From the NCBI GenBank assembly GCA_017618715.1, contig JAFZTS010000071.1, positions 1 through 64,000 of the forward strand: a stretch of DNA of 64,000 bases, given 5' to 3'. This stretch comes from Bacteroidales bacterium (GTDB lineage: Bacteria; Bacteroidota; Bacteroidia; Bacteroidales; UBA3663). The notes beneath the pieces are model-generated. The model had not been told where the DNA came from. It saw only the letters and a program-made list of their open reading frames with translations, and ran no database searches. Position numbers and translations under genes: made by a program. This document shows positions 49,629-57,909 of this stretch, in pieces (position 1 is the stretch's first letter; every line of letters starts with the position of its first letter).

Positions 49629-49708
49629 TGATGGGCGGCCAAAAACGGCCGCGACGAGGACAACGGGTGGGTTGATGGGCGGCCAAGCTTGGCCGCGACG
49701 GGGACAAC
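49629..49708. repeat. Pair of 36-bp GC-rich palindromic repeats
   Basis: Two direct copies (49629-49664 and 49673-49708) match at 31 of 36 positions. Each carries GCGGCC...GGCCGC arms. In the second copy the loop has become AAGCTT, making 49679-49696 a perfect 18-bp palindrome. They lie between the GH95 terminator and the 3' end of the convergent gene. They are REP-like in appearance. Confidence 0.75.
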
Positions 49709-49727
49709 CGTGATGAAGACGCGGTTG

Positions 49728-51314
49728 CTATCCCACTACGTGGATTCTCTTGAAATTGCCGGACTGGCCTTTGGGAACTTCGAAGTTGAGGCCGGTGAGG
49801 GGAGTGATCTTGAGGTAGAGGCCCTCTTCCGGGTCGTATTCCATTTCTACGCTGAATGTGCCCTTGACGTCGCATTCCATTTGTCGGAAGTTGTCGCGGC
49901 TGTCGTTCTGTTCCTTGAAGTTGTATTCGAAGGTTTCGAAGTTTTCATCGGCGTGCCAGACGGTGCCATAGTAGTTGTGGATATAGCCGCCATTATCGGA
50001 ATTGACATCATTGTGGAAGTCGATTTTCCATTCGGGTGAGATACTGATCCATGCTCCGACGGGGGTGCCGTCTTCACGGACGACGTTTCTCATCTCCCAG
50101 TCGCCATCGAGGGGGCAATAGTGTATCTCATGATAATTTCCGGCCTTGTCGATGCCATAGAACGTGCAATAATCTATCTCTTCGCCGGCATTGGGGTCGG
50201 TGAAAGCGAACTTCACGATGTCCTTCTGGTCGGGGAGCGGGTTGGAAACCCATGTGATACCTTTCGGTGCCGAATTGATGAGCGTGAGGATCTGCACGGT
50301 TCCATCCTCGTTGAGGATTCCAAGCACGGGATTGGTGTCTTGTCCGATGTCGCCGACGAAGATGTCCTTCACGCCAGGAGTCACTTTTTCGAGCTTCACC
50401 CATCCCTTGGAGGCCATGATGTCGTCGCTCTGCAAGTAAGCTCCTCCCACTACGATGGCGGGATTGTTGAAGATGCTGACTTCCCCGTCCTTGAGCCGTG
50501 CGGCAGTGATGTTCTCGAAATGATCATCATGGTAAGCGGGCCAGTTGATGACCTTTTCGCCCGAAGTGGGGAAGTAGAAGTTACTGATCTGTCCCACTTT
50601 GCCCAACTCCTTCTCAGGGTCTGAGATGACGTAGGTATAAACGAAGTTGCGGAAGAGACGCACCTCCATGGTCGTCTGTCGCATGTCGTTGGACGGCGAT
50701 ACATACAGGCGGCTTGAGCTGGTGCGGGTGGCCGTCGTGAGGAAAAAGTCTTCGGTGTCGGGGTTGACGAAATTGATGGCATAATAAACCACGCCGGTAG
50801 GGTTGATTTCCAAACGTGTGAGTGCACGTGTGGATGCATCGAACCGGTTGGTGCTGACATAGATGCCATCGGCCGTTTCGCCTTCCTTCAGCGGCTGGAA
50901 GTAGGTCTGCACCTCATCGAAGGGGAAGTCGCGTTTCTCCTTGATGTTGAAATTATAGCGCGTCTTGTTGTCGGGACTGCTCCAAGTGAAGAACTGCGGT
51001 TCCCCATTGCTCATCGTGATGCTGATGATGCCTGTGTTCTTGCCACTCGGCAGGTATTCGAAGAGCTCGACGTTGAGGCCCTTGCCCGTCTGATTGATGG
51101 TGCCGTAGAGCGAGATGCTCGATGTCTTGCCATTCTTGCGGAAGTAGATGATCTCGCCCAGGGCAAGCTGGTCGTTGTCGTGCTCCATGCGAATCTCGCA
51201 GTTGATGTCTTTGGCGAGGGAGCCCGTCCAGCAGTAGTACTCATGTCCCTTCACCTGGGCTGTTGCTCCACTGGTGAAAAGCAGTGAGATGACGAGGGTG
51301 ATAAGCTGTTTCAT
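49728..51314 (-). CDS. Exported protein of unknown function
   Basis: A 528-residue exported protein. Signal peptide 1-19 (ends GATAQ). The first 110 residues (YYCWTGSLAKDINCEIRME, FRKNGKTSSISLYGTIN, FTWSSPDNKTRYNFNI) form a compact beta-domain. Residues about 150-520 contain repeated short blades with Asp/Trp (ASKGWVKLEKVTPGVKDIFV, LINSAPKGITWVSNPL, DGDWEMRNVVREDGTP) that suggest a beta-propeller. I do not recognise the family. It lies 18 bp after the beta-helix gene in the same operon, which hints at a shared polysaccharide substrate or a surface complex. Confidence 0.7.
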   Translation of the reverse strand: MKQLITLVISLLFTSGATAQVKGHEYYCWTGSLAKDINCEIRMEHDNDQLALGEIIYFRKNGKTSSISLYGTINQTGKGLNVELFEYLPSGKNTGIISITMSNGEPQFFTWSSPDNKTRYNFNIKEKRDFPFDEVQTYFQPLKEGETADGIYVSTNRFDASTRALTRLEINPTGVVYYAINFVNPDTEDFFLTTATRTSSSRLYVSPSNDMRQTTMEVRLFRNFVYTYVISDPEKELGKVGQISNFYFPTSGEKVINWPAYHDDHFENITAARLKDGEVSIFNNPAIVVGGAYLQSDDIMASKGWVKLEKVTPGVKDIFVGDIGQDTNPVLGILNEDGTVQILTLINSAPKGITWVSNPLPDQKDIVKFAFTDPNAGEEIDYCTFYGIDKAGNYHEIHYCPLDGDWEMRNVVREDGTPVGAWISISPEWKIDFHNDVNSDNGGYIHNYYGTVWHADENFETFEYNFKEQNDSRDNFRQMECDVKGTFSVEMEYDPEEGLYLKITPLTGLNFEVPKGQSGNFKRIHVVG

Positions 51315-51332
51315 ATCATTCGGTTTTTTTGA

Positions 51333-52223
51333 TTATTCCTCGACAAGAACCTTTGCGCCATAGCTGTTCCAGAGGCTGCAGTCGTCGAGCAGGATATCCT
51401 CGATGTCGCCGAGATGGCTGAAGTCGTGGCTGATGTTGCACTTCTCCATCTTGATATCTTCGCAAGAGGATACGCTGATAAGCGAGCCCACGTTGTTGAG
51501 AATCTGGCAATTTCGGAAGAGGATGTTCACGCTGCCGCGCAGGATGATCTGCGTGAATTCCTTGTTGCGGGTGAGGATGCAGTTGTCGAAAAGCACGTCG
51601 CGGCTCGTGTTGATGTCCATGATCTGATAGGTGCAGTCGCGGATGATGCTGTTGGTGCATTTGAGGTCCATGCTGCGTGTGAAGTTGATGCCTTCCATGC
51701 CACATCCATACATGTCGCAATGATCGATGGTGACGTCACGACAGTCCTCGAAAGCCAACACGCCACCTTCGCAGTAGCCGCCCTCGGTATGTCCCATGAC
51801 AAGGTTCTCGATTCGGATGTTGTCGCTGTCGGTGAAACGCAGCACGTAGGCATAGCGCGGCTGGATGCGCAGCAGCGGCTTGGTGCCCTTGGGGCCGCGA
51901 ATGGTCAGGTTGTGAACCTCACGCACGTTGAGCTGCATGCCGTCGAACTGTTCGGTGAGATAGGGGCGGTTGTGCAGTCGGGCAATCTCCTTGACATCGG
52001 CATCTTCCCAATCATGGTAGATCTTGATTTCGTCGGGATTGTACTTGGCCAGGTTTTCCAGTTCGTTCTCGAAGTCGATGTTGCTTTCCACAACGACGAC
52101 GCGGTTGCTGCGCAGAGCATGGACGAATGAGATGGCATCATAGACGTGGATCTCCTCGACCTCCTGTGCGAAGGTGGGCATGCTGAGCATCAGCAGACAT
52201 AAGGCAGATAGCAGATGTTTCAT
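51333..52223 (-). CDS. Exported right-handed beta-helix protein
   Basis: A 296-residue exported protein. Signal peptide 1-19 (ends TFAQ). From about residue 105 it shows regular parallel beta-helix rungs with the sequence rhythm NIRIENLVMG, DVTIDHCDMYG, LKCTNSIIRDCTY, DVLFDNCILTRN, NILFRNCQILNN, DIKMEKCNISHD, ILLDDCSLWNS. Such folds occur in pectate lyases, rhamnogalacturonases and chondroitinase B-like enzymes, but no catalytic set is clear, so binding or structure is equally possible. It is first gene of a two-gene operon reading away from tyrS. Confidence 0.8.
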   Translation of the reverse strand: MKHLLSALCLLMLSMPTFAQEVEEIHVYDAISFVHALRSNRVVVVESNIDFENELENLAKYNPDEIKIYHDWEDADVKEIARLHNRPYLTEQFDGMQLNVREVHNLTIRGPKGTKPLLRIQPRYAYVLRFTDSDNIRIENLVMGHTEGGYCEGGVLAFEDCRDVTIDHCDMYGCGMEGINFTRSMDLKCTNSIIRDCTYQIMDINTSRDVLFDNCILTRNKEFTQIILRGSVNILFRNCQILNNVGSLISVSSCEDIKMEKCNISHDFSHLGDIEDILLDDCSLWNSYGAKVLVEE

Positions 52224-52225
52224 AT

Positions 52226-52276
52226 CTCAATTAACAATTAATAATTAACAAATAACAATTAATATTGGCAATTAAG
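52226..52276. repeat. AACAATTA intergenic repeat
   Basis: Words such as AATTAACAATTAATAATTAA lie just upstream of the beta-helix gene, the fourth member of this low-complexity family in the window. Confidence 0.55.
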
Positions 52277-52304
52277 TGTTGTGAAATAAATCGATTTTAC
52301 GCGA

Positions 52305-52312
52305 CAAAGATA
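52305..52312 (-). promoter_or_regulatory. Putative -7 box for the beta-helix operon
   Basis: Minus-strand TATCTTTG lies 82 nt upstream of the start, without a matching -33 element. Confidence 0.4.
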
Positions 52313-52379
52313 CAAATAAATTTGACAGATGCCGTTAGTTTTGGGCCAAAAATGATGCAATGGGCGTATTTTTGTTCAA

Positions 52380-52414
52380 AAATTTGGTATTTTGTGATAT
52401 TTGTACTATCTTTG
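52380..52414 (+). promoter_or_regulatory. Promoter of tyrS
   Basis: AAATTTGG at 52380 and TATCTTTG at 52407-52414, 20-nt spacer. The leader is about 55 nt. No T-box or other leader structure is evident. Confidence 0.8.
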
Positions 52415-52472
52415 CACACAATTTTAATGGATTAATCATTAAAAAACAATCATTATCAATTATATTTTTTCG

Positions 52473-53762
52473 ATGAAAAATTTTGTAGAAGAACTCAGAT
52501 GGCGCGGCATGATACAGGATATGATGCCCGGCACTGAACAGCAGCTCCAGAAGGAGATGACCTCGGCTTACCTTGGTATTGACCCCACCGCCGACTCGTT
52601 GCACATCGGCCACCTTGTGGGTGTGATGATGCTTCGTCACTTCCAGCGTTGCGGACACAAGCCGTACGCTTTGATTGGTGGAGCCACGGGTATGATTGGC
52701 GATCCTTCGGGCAAGTCGAAGGAGCGTGTGCTCATCGACGAGCCGATGCTGCGTCACAATCAGGAGTGCATTCGCAAGCAGTTGGCCAAATTCCTCGATT
52801 TCGAGAGCGATGCTCCCAACCACGCAGAGCTCGTCAACAACTACGACTGGATGAAGGACTTCACGTTCCTTGACTTCATCCGCAATATCGGCAAGCTCAT
52901 CACCGTCAACTATATGATGTCGAAGGATTCGGTAAAGCGCCGCTTCACGGGCGAGAACGGTGCCGAGGGCATGTCGTTCACCGAGTTCACCTACCAGCTC
53001 CTCCAGGGCTACGATTACCTCTACCTCAACGAGCACAAGAACTGCAAGCTGCAGCTCGGTGGTGCCGACCAGTGGGGCAACATCACCACAGGCACGGAGC
53101 TTATCCGCAAGGTGACGGGCAACGAAGCCTTCGCCTTGACCTGTCCGCTCATCACCAAGGCCGACGGCAAGAAGTTCGGCAAGACCGAGCAGGGCAACGT
53201 ATGGCTTGACCCCAAGCGCACCTCTCCCTACAAGTTCTATCAGTTCTGGCTCAATGTGGCTGACGATGATGCCAAGCGCTACATCCGCATCTTCACTTCG
53301 CTCGAACGCGAGGAGATCGAGGAACTCGAGCGCCAGCAGGCCGAGGCTTCTCACCTCCGTCCGCTGCAGAAGCGCCTGGCCAAGGAACTGACCATCATGG
53401 TTCACTCGCAGGAGGATTGGGAAATGGCCGTAGCCGCTTCGGAGCTTCTCTTCTCGAATGGTGGTGCCGAGCAGCTTCGCCAGTTCGACGAGACCACCTT
53501 GCTCCAGATTTTCGAGTCGGTGCCCACGTTTGAAGTGAGCCGCGAAGTATTCGATGGAGGCAGGGCAGTGGATGTTCTTGCCGAAGGCATGGGCGTGTCA
53601 AAGGGCGAGTTCCGCAAGCTCGTACAGGGCGGTGGCATCTCGGTCAACAAGCAGAAGCTGTCGGCCTTTGACCAGACATTTACCGACGCAGACCTTCTGC
53701 AGGGCAAGTATCTTGTGGCCCAAAAGGGCAAGAAGAACTACTTCCTCGCTACGGTGAAATAG
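52473..53762 (+). CDS. tyrS: Tyrosyl-tRNA synthetase
   Basis: A 429-residue class Ic synthetase that charges tRNA-Tyr. The Rossmann catalytic domain shows the HIGH signature at 44-47 (SLHIGHLVG) and the KMSKS equivalent KFGKT in [13 protein letters not shown] (about 230-242). The substrate-binding [14 protein letters not shown] block lies near 70-83 and [14 protein letters not shown] near 195. A C-terminal S4 RNA-binding domain (about 360-425; [19 protein letters not shown]) completes the bacterial TyrRS layout. It has a perfect consensus promoter and stands alone between two carbohydrate clusters. Confidence 0.98.
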   Translation: MKNFVEELRWRGMIQDMMPGTEQQLQKEMTSAYLGIDPTADSLHIGHLVGVMMLRHFQRCGHKPYALIGGATGMIGDPSGKSKERVLIDEPMLRHNQECIRKQLAKFLDFESDAPNHAELVNNYDWMKDFTFLDFIRNIGKLITVNYMMSKDSVKRRFTGENGAEGMSFTEFTYQLLQGYDYLYLNEHKNCKLQLGGADQWGNITTGTELIRKVTGNEAFALTCPLITKADGKKFGKTEQGNVWLDPKRTSPYKFYQFWLNVADDDAKRYIRIFTSLEREEIEELERQQAEASHLRPLQKRLAKELTIMVHSQEDWEMAVAASELLFSNGGAEQLRQFDETTLLQIFESVPTFEVSREVFDGGRAVDVLAEGMGVSKGEFRKLVQGGGISVNKQKLSAFDQTFTDADLLQGKYLVAQKGKKNYFLATVK

Positions 53763-53764
53763 GC

Positions 53765-53850
53765 TTTTTCGGAGGGCTCGGAGGGGCTCGGAGTGGTCTG
53801 AATACTCGGAGTGCTCTGATTACTCTGATTACTCCGAGCCCTCCGAAAAA
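53765..53850. repeat. 19-bp perfect inverted repeat after tyrS
   Basis: TTTTTCGGAGGGCTCGGAG (53765-53783) is the exact reverse complement of 53832-53850. The 48-nt interior consists of CTCGGAG and CTGATTACT words. Each arm is bounded by T5/A5, so it could act as a two-way terminator for tyrS, but the long interior is unusual. Confidence 0.75.
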
Positions 53851-53895
53851 CTCCGAAGCCGCTTCTTTTATTATTCTTCACTATCCTTTCCACAC

Positions 53896-55926
53896 ATGAA
53901 AACTATCTTTTCGCTTTTCTTTGCTTCGACCTTCGCATTGTCAGTGGCACAGGCTCAGCCGATGGCTTCTGACAACAAGATGGCGCGTCCATTAGGGGAG
54001 GTGCTCAATCGGGTTGAGCAGCAATTCAATGTGCGTTTCAAGTACAATGTCGATACTACGGGACTGATCTTGAACTATGCTGATTCGCGTATCCGCCCCT
54101 ATAGCCTCGACGAGACCTTGCGCAACATCCTTTCGGTCTTCGACTTCAAAGCATGGGACCAGGGGAAGGGTGTCTATAAGATCAAGCCCTACGAATACCC
54201 GCGTCGTTACGATGAGGATGGCGAGAAGATGGTGAACTACCTGAATACGCTCTATAGCAACAAGGAGGAATGGGAGACCCGCCGTGTGGCACTGCGCAAG
54301 GAGGTTCGCGAACGCCTCGGTATCGACCCTTTGCTCGAGAAGTGTGTTCCTATCCGGCCGATTTTGGGCAAGGCGCGTCGATATGATGGCTATACCGTGC
54401 AGAACATTGCCATAGAAACTTTGCCGGGCTATTATGTCTGCGGCTCGATTTACGTGCCTGCCAACAAAACGGCCAAGAAGGCTGTTGCCACCAAGGACGG
54501 ACGTTATCCCGTGATCATCTGCCCCAATGGACATTGGGCCGATGGCCGATACAACAGGGATCTGCAGGTGCGCTTTGCCACGTTGGCCCGTATGGGTGCC
54601 ATCTGCATCAGCTATGATACCTTCGGCTGGGGCGAATCGGAGCTTCAGGTGGGCAAGGAGGCGCATCAGAGTTCTTTGGCTCACGTCTATCAGGCACTTT
54701 GCGGCGTGCGTTTGCTCGACTATGCCTTGACTCGCAAGGATGTCGATGCTTCACGCGTCGGCGCCAATGGCGGTTCGGGTGGAGGAACACATGCCGTGCT
54801 GTTGGCTACCATTGACGATCGCTTCACAGCGCTTTGTCCCGTGGCATCGGTGTGCAGCCACTTCGATGGAGGTTGCCCTTGCGAGAGCGGAATGCCCATC
54901 CAGTACAGTCAGGGAGGAACCTGCAACATCGAGCTGGCCGCTACCTTCGCACCCAAGCCCATGCGGCTGGTGGGCGACGATGGCGACTGGACACATACCT
55001 ATCCCACCATCGAGGAACCTTACATTCGTCGCATCTACGGATTCTACGGAGCCGACGACCAGGTGTCGTTCTTCTTCGAGACGAACGGCAAGCATGACTT
55101 CAAACCCAAGAAGCGCAATGCTGTCTATTCGTTCTTCCAGGAAGTGTGGAACCTGCCTGCCGAGAATCTGAACGAGGATCTTGCGACCATCGAAACTTAC
55201 GACAAGCTCTTCAGCTTCGGCGGTGCACAAAACGAAAAGGGCCAATGGGTTCCGACGGGAGAAACGGCACCCGCCAATTTCGAAACCAATGTCAAGAACC
55301 TTGTTGAGAAGAACTTCGACGACGCAGGTCGCCAGCTTTACTTCGACTTGCGCTGGGCCGCAGGGCTTCAGGAGAAGGCCGACGAATGGACAGCCTCATT
55401 GAACCTCGCCGACGAGCAGAAGGCCAAGCGGGTGCGCCAAGCCATCTATGAGCATCTGGTGGCGGTGACCAAGTGGCACAATGAGCATCCGGGCCAGACC
55501 ACTGTGCCTCATGGCATCAATCCCCGCACGGGAGAAAGGTTGCGTCCCGTCGATCTCGACATCATCGCCGACGGTGCACAGCCCAAGGCATACCACGACA
55601 GCATCATGACCCGCCTGCGTCGGGAGTTGAACGACGAGCAGGTCGAGCAGATTCTTGACAAATATACCATCGGCAAGGTGGCTTTCACACTCAAGGGCTA
55701 TCACGACATCGTGCCCGAGATGACCGCCGAGGAGGACAGCGTATGCCTGGCTTATCTCAAGGAAGCCCGCGAGGTCGCCATAGACTATAAATCGATGAAG
55801 GAGATCTCCGAGATCTTCGGCATCGCCAAGGACAAATGCGAGCTCTACTTCAACACGCATGGCCGCAACTGGAGGCAGATGTACTCCGACTACGTGAAGC
55901 GCCGCAGGGCGGAGAAGAACAAGTGA
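53896..55926 (+). CDS. STN domain / alpha-beta hydrolase / DUF3826 fusion protein
   Basis: A 676-residue exported protein with three parts. A signal peptide (1-20) leads to an STN-like domain (about 30-95; GEVLNRVEQQFNVRFKYNV, PYSLDETLRNILSVF), normally found at the front of TonB receptors. Residues about 150-430 are an acetylxylan-esterase-like alpha/beta hydrolase with PVIICPNGHWADGRYN, nucleophile Ser in GANGGSGGGTH, and His in ETNGKHDFKP. The last 220 residues match the DUF3826 family of pectin loci (ARQLYFDLRWAAGLQEKAD, CELYFNTHGRNWRQMYSDYV). It probably deacetylates or de-esterifies pectin, together with the PL1 lyase encoded 67 bp downstream. Confidence 0.8.
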   Translation: MKTIFSLFFASTFALSVAQAQPMASDNKMARPLGEVLNRVEQQFNVRFKYNVDTTGLILNYADSRIRPYSLDETLRNILSVFDFKAWDQGKGVYKIKPYEYPRRYDEDGEKMVNYLNTLYSNKEEWETRRVALRKEVRERLGIDPLLEKCVPIRPILGKARRYDGYTVQNIAIETLPGYYVCGSIYVPANKTAKKAVATKDGRYPVIICPNGHWADGRYNRDLQVRFATLARMGAICISYDTFGWGESELQVGKEAHQSSLAHVYQALCGVRLLDYALTRKDVDASRVGANGGSGGGTHAVLLATIDDRFTALCPVASVCSHFDGGCPCESGMPIQYSQGGTCNIELAATFAPKPMRLVGDDGDWTHTYPTIEEPYIRRIYGFYGADDQVSFFFETNGKHDFKPKKRNAVYSFFQEVWNLPAENLNEDLATIETYDKLFSFGGAQNEKGQWVPTGETAPANFETNVKNLVEKNFDDAGRQLYFDLRWAAGLQEKADEWTASLNLADEQKAKRVRQAIYEHLVAVTKWHNEHPGQTTVPHGINPRTGERLRPVDLDIIADGAQPKAYHDSIMTRLRRELNDEQVEQILDKYTIGKVAFTLKGYHDIVPEMTAEEDSVCLAYLKEAREVAIDYKSMKEISEIFGIAKDKCELYFNTHGRNWRQMYSDYVKRRRAEKNK

Positions 55927-55993
55927 GCCAATCATCTTGACCGATATTCCACATTATCACCTTTCATACGTTCTCACCCATTTTATCATCAGT

Positions 55994-57718
55994 ATGAATC
56001 GCACATTGTTTATTATTTTAGCGGCATCGACCAGTGCATTGTCTCTTTTTGCACAATACCCCCAGGTGACCGGCGAAGCCAATGCCCGATGGGCGGCCAA
56101 GGCTCATTATGAAGATTCCATGTCGAACGTGGCATGGCAGCAGGCCCTTCCCATTATTGAGGAGGAGGCTCGTCATGGTCGTCCCTATGTCAAGTGGGCA
56201 CATCGTCCTGATGATCTGCTTCAGGCCCAGATTCCCGCTTTCCCGGGCGCTGAGGGTGGAGGCATGTTCACTTTCGGAGGACGTGGCGGCAAGGTTTTTG
56301 TGGTGACCAACCTCAACGATCGCGGCCCGGGCTCCTTCCGCGAGGCATGTGAGGCGGGTGGTGCCAGAATCGTGGTCTTCAACGTGTCGGGCATCATTCG
56401 ACTGGAGACGCCCATCAATGTGCAGGCTCCCTACATCACCATTGCCGGACAGACGGCACCGGGCGACGGCATCTGCATCGCCGGCGAATCGTTTGCCGTC
56501 AATACGCACGATGTCATCGTCCGTCACATGCGTTTCCGTCGTGGCGAGACAGGTGCCGAGCATCGCGAGGACTCGTTCGGCGGCAATCCCGTGGGAAACA
56601 TCATGATTGACCATTGCTCGTGTGAGTGGGGACTGGACGAGAACATCTCGTTCTATCGGCACATGTACGACGAATCGGAAGGACAGTACAAGACGACACC
56701 CTTCAAATATCCGACGGTGAACGTGACCATCCAGAACACCATTTCGGCAAAGGCCCTCGACACCTACAATCATGCTTTCGGTTCGACTCTCGGTGGCGAA
56801 AACGCGGCCTTCATCCGCAATCTGTGGGCTTCGAATAGCGGTCGCAATCCCTCGGTTGGTTGGAACGGCATCTTCAATTTTGTCAACAACGTGGTTTATA
56901 ACTGGGTTCATCGTACCGCTGATGGCGGTGATTACTCTGCCCAGTTCAACTTTATCAACAACTATTACCGCCCGGGGCCTGCCACACCCACCGAGGGTCC
57001 CATCAGCCACCGCATCCTGAAGCCTGAGTCGGGTCGCTCGAAACTCGACCATCATGTTTATGGCCGCGTCTATGCAGTGGGCAATGTGGTGGAGGGGTTC
57101 CCCGAAATCACCGCCGACAACTGGGCGGGAGGCATCCAGGTGGAGAGCTATGACGGATGTAACGGCCATGAGTCGTACATGCGACAGATGCGCCCCGCTG
57201 CCATGCCTTATCTGCATGTCATGTCGGCACAGGAAGCATACGAATATGTGCTCCAAAACGCGGGCGCTACCATTCCCTGTCGTGACATCGTCGATCAGCG
57301 CATCATTGAGGAGGTACGCACGAAGGTTCCCTTCTATGTGGCCGATGCTGTGAATTACCAGGGTGACGTGTCGGGTCTTTCGCCCAGGTCACAGGCCGAG
57401 GATGGTACATTCAAGTATCGTCGTTTGGGCAAGGACAGCTATCAGCTGGGTATCATCGTCGATCCTCGACAGATGGGTGGCTATCCGGAATACAAGGGCG
57501 AACCACGCAAGGATTCGGATGGCGATGGCATGCCCGACGAATGGGAGCAGGCCAACGGATTGAATCCGCTTGACCCAAGCGATGCCAATGGTGACATCAA
57601 CGGCGATGGCTATACCAACATCGAGAAGTGGATCAATGGCATCCCGACGACGATACACATCGATTGGCGTAATCTTGCCAACAACTTCGATACGCTCAAG
57701 GCGTATGGAATCAAGTGA
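55994..57718 (+). CDS. Pectate lyase-like protein (PL1-type beta-helix)
   Basis: A 574-residue exported polysaccharide lyase. Signal peptide 1-20 (ends LSLFAQ). The parallel beta-helix domain (about 75-420) shows AFPGAEGGGMFTFGGRGGKV and VTNLNDRGPGSFREA at its entry, GIIRLETPINV, TIAGQTAPGDGICI, and IMIDHCSCEWGLDENIS, all typical of PL1-like pectate lyases that cleave polygalacturonan by beta-elimination. Near the C-terminus DSDGDGMPDEWEQANGLNP and DINGDGYTNIEKWING form calcium-binding thrombospondin-3-like repeats. ATG 55994 is chosen since the signal peptide starts there. It is probably co-transcribed with the esterase fusion. Confidence 0.9.
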   Translation: MNRTLFIILAASTSALSLFAQYPQVTGEANARWAAKAHYEDSMSNVAWQQALPIIEEEARHGRPYVKWAHRPDDLLQAQIPAFPGAEGGGMFTFGGRGGKVFVVTNLNDRGPGSFREACEAGGARIVVFNVSGIIRLETPINVQAPYITIAGQTAPGDGICIAGESFAVNTHDVIVRHMRFRRGETGAEHREDSFGGNPVGNIMIDHCSCEWGLDENISFYRHMYDESEGQYKTTPFKYPTVNVTIQNTISAKALDTYNHAFGSTLGGENAAFIRNLWASNSGRNPSVGWNGIFNFVNNVVYNWVHRTADGGDYSAQFNFINNYYRPGPATPTEGPISHRILKPESGRSKLDHHVYGRVYAVGNVVEGFPEITADNWAGGIQVESYDGCNGHESYMRQMRPAAMPYLHVMSAQEAYEYVLQNAGATIPCRDIVDQRIIEEVRTKVPFYVADAVNYQGDVSGLSPRSQAEDGTFKYRRLGKDSYQLGIIVDPRQMGGYPEYKGEPRKDSDGDGMPDEWEQANGLNPLDPSDANGDINGDGYTNIEKWINGIPTTIHIDWRNLANNFDTLKAYGIK

Positions 57719-57832
57719 GGTTTATGCTCATTTTTACGTGAAAAACCCGTTGTTTTTGACTCAAAGTGCAGTATATGGCAAAATTTTTGAGAAAATAACG
57801 GCAATTGTACTCATTTTTTAAATAAAAATATT

Positions 57833-57840
57833 ATCTTTGC
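57833..57840 (+). promoter_or_regulatory. Putative -7 box for the 57910 gene
   Basis: TATCTTTG lies 69 nt before ATG 57910. The -33 is not clear at 20-nt spacing. The rest of 57719-57909 has no gene. Confidence 0.5.
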
Positions 57841-57909
57841 ACCGCAAAATACTTTTATAATACGTAAATAATCCAAACTATACTAACCACATAATTAAAC
57901 TATTAGCTC

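Noticed and set aside
56018-57256. 412-codon minus-strand frame inside the PL1 gene, and similar long frames at 16986-18218 and 24176-25768
   Set aside because: All are shadows of genes with conserved catalytic or lipoprotein motifs on the plus strand.
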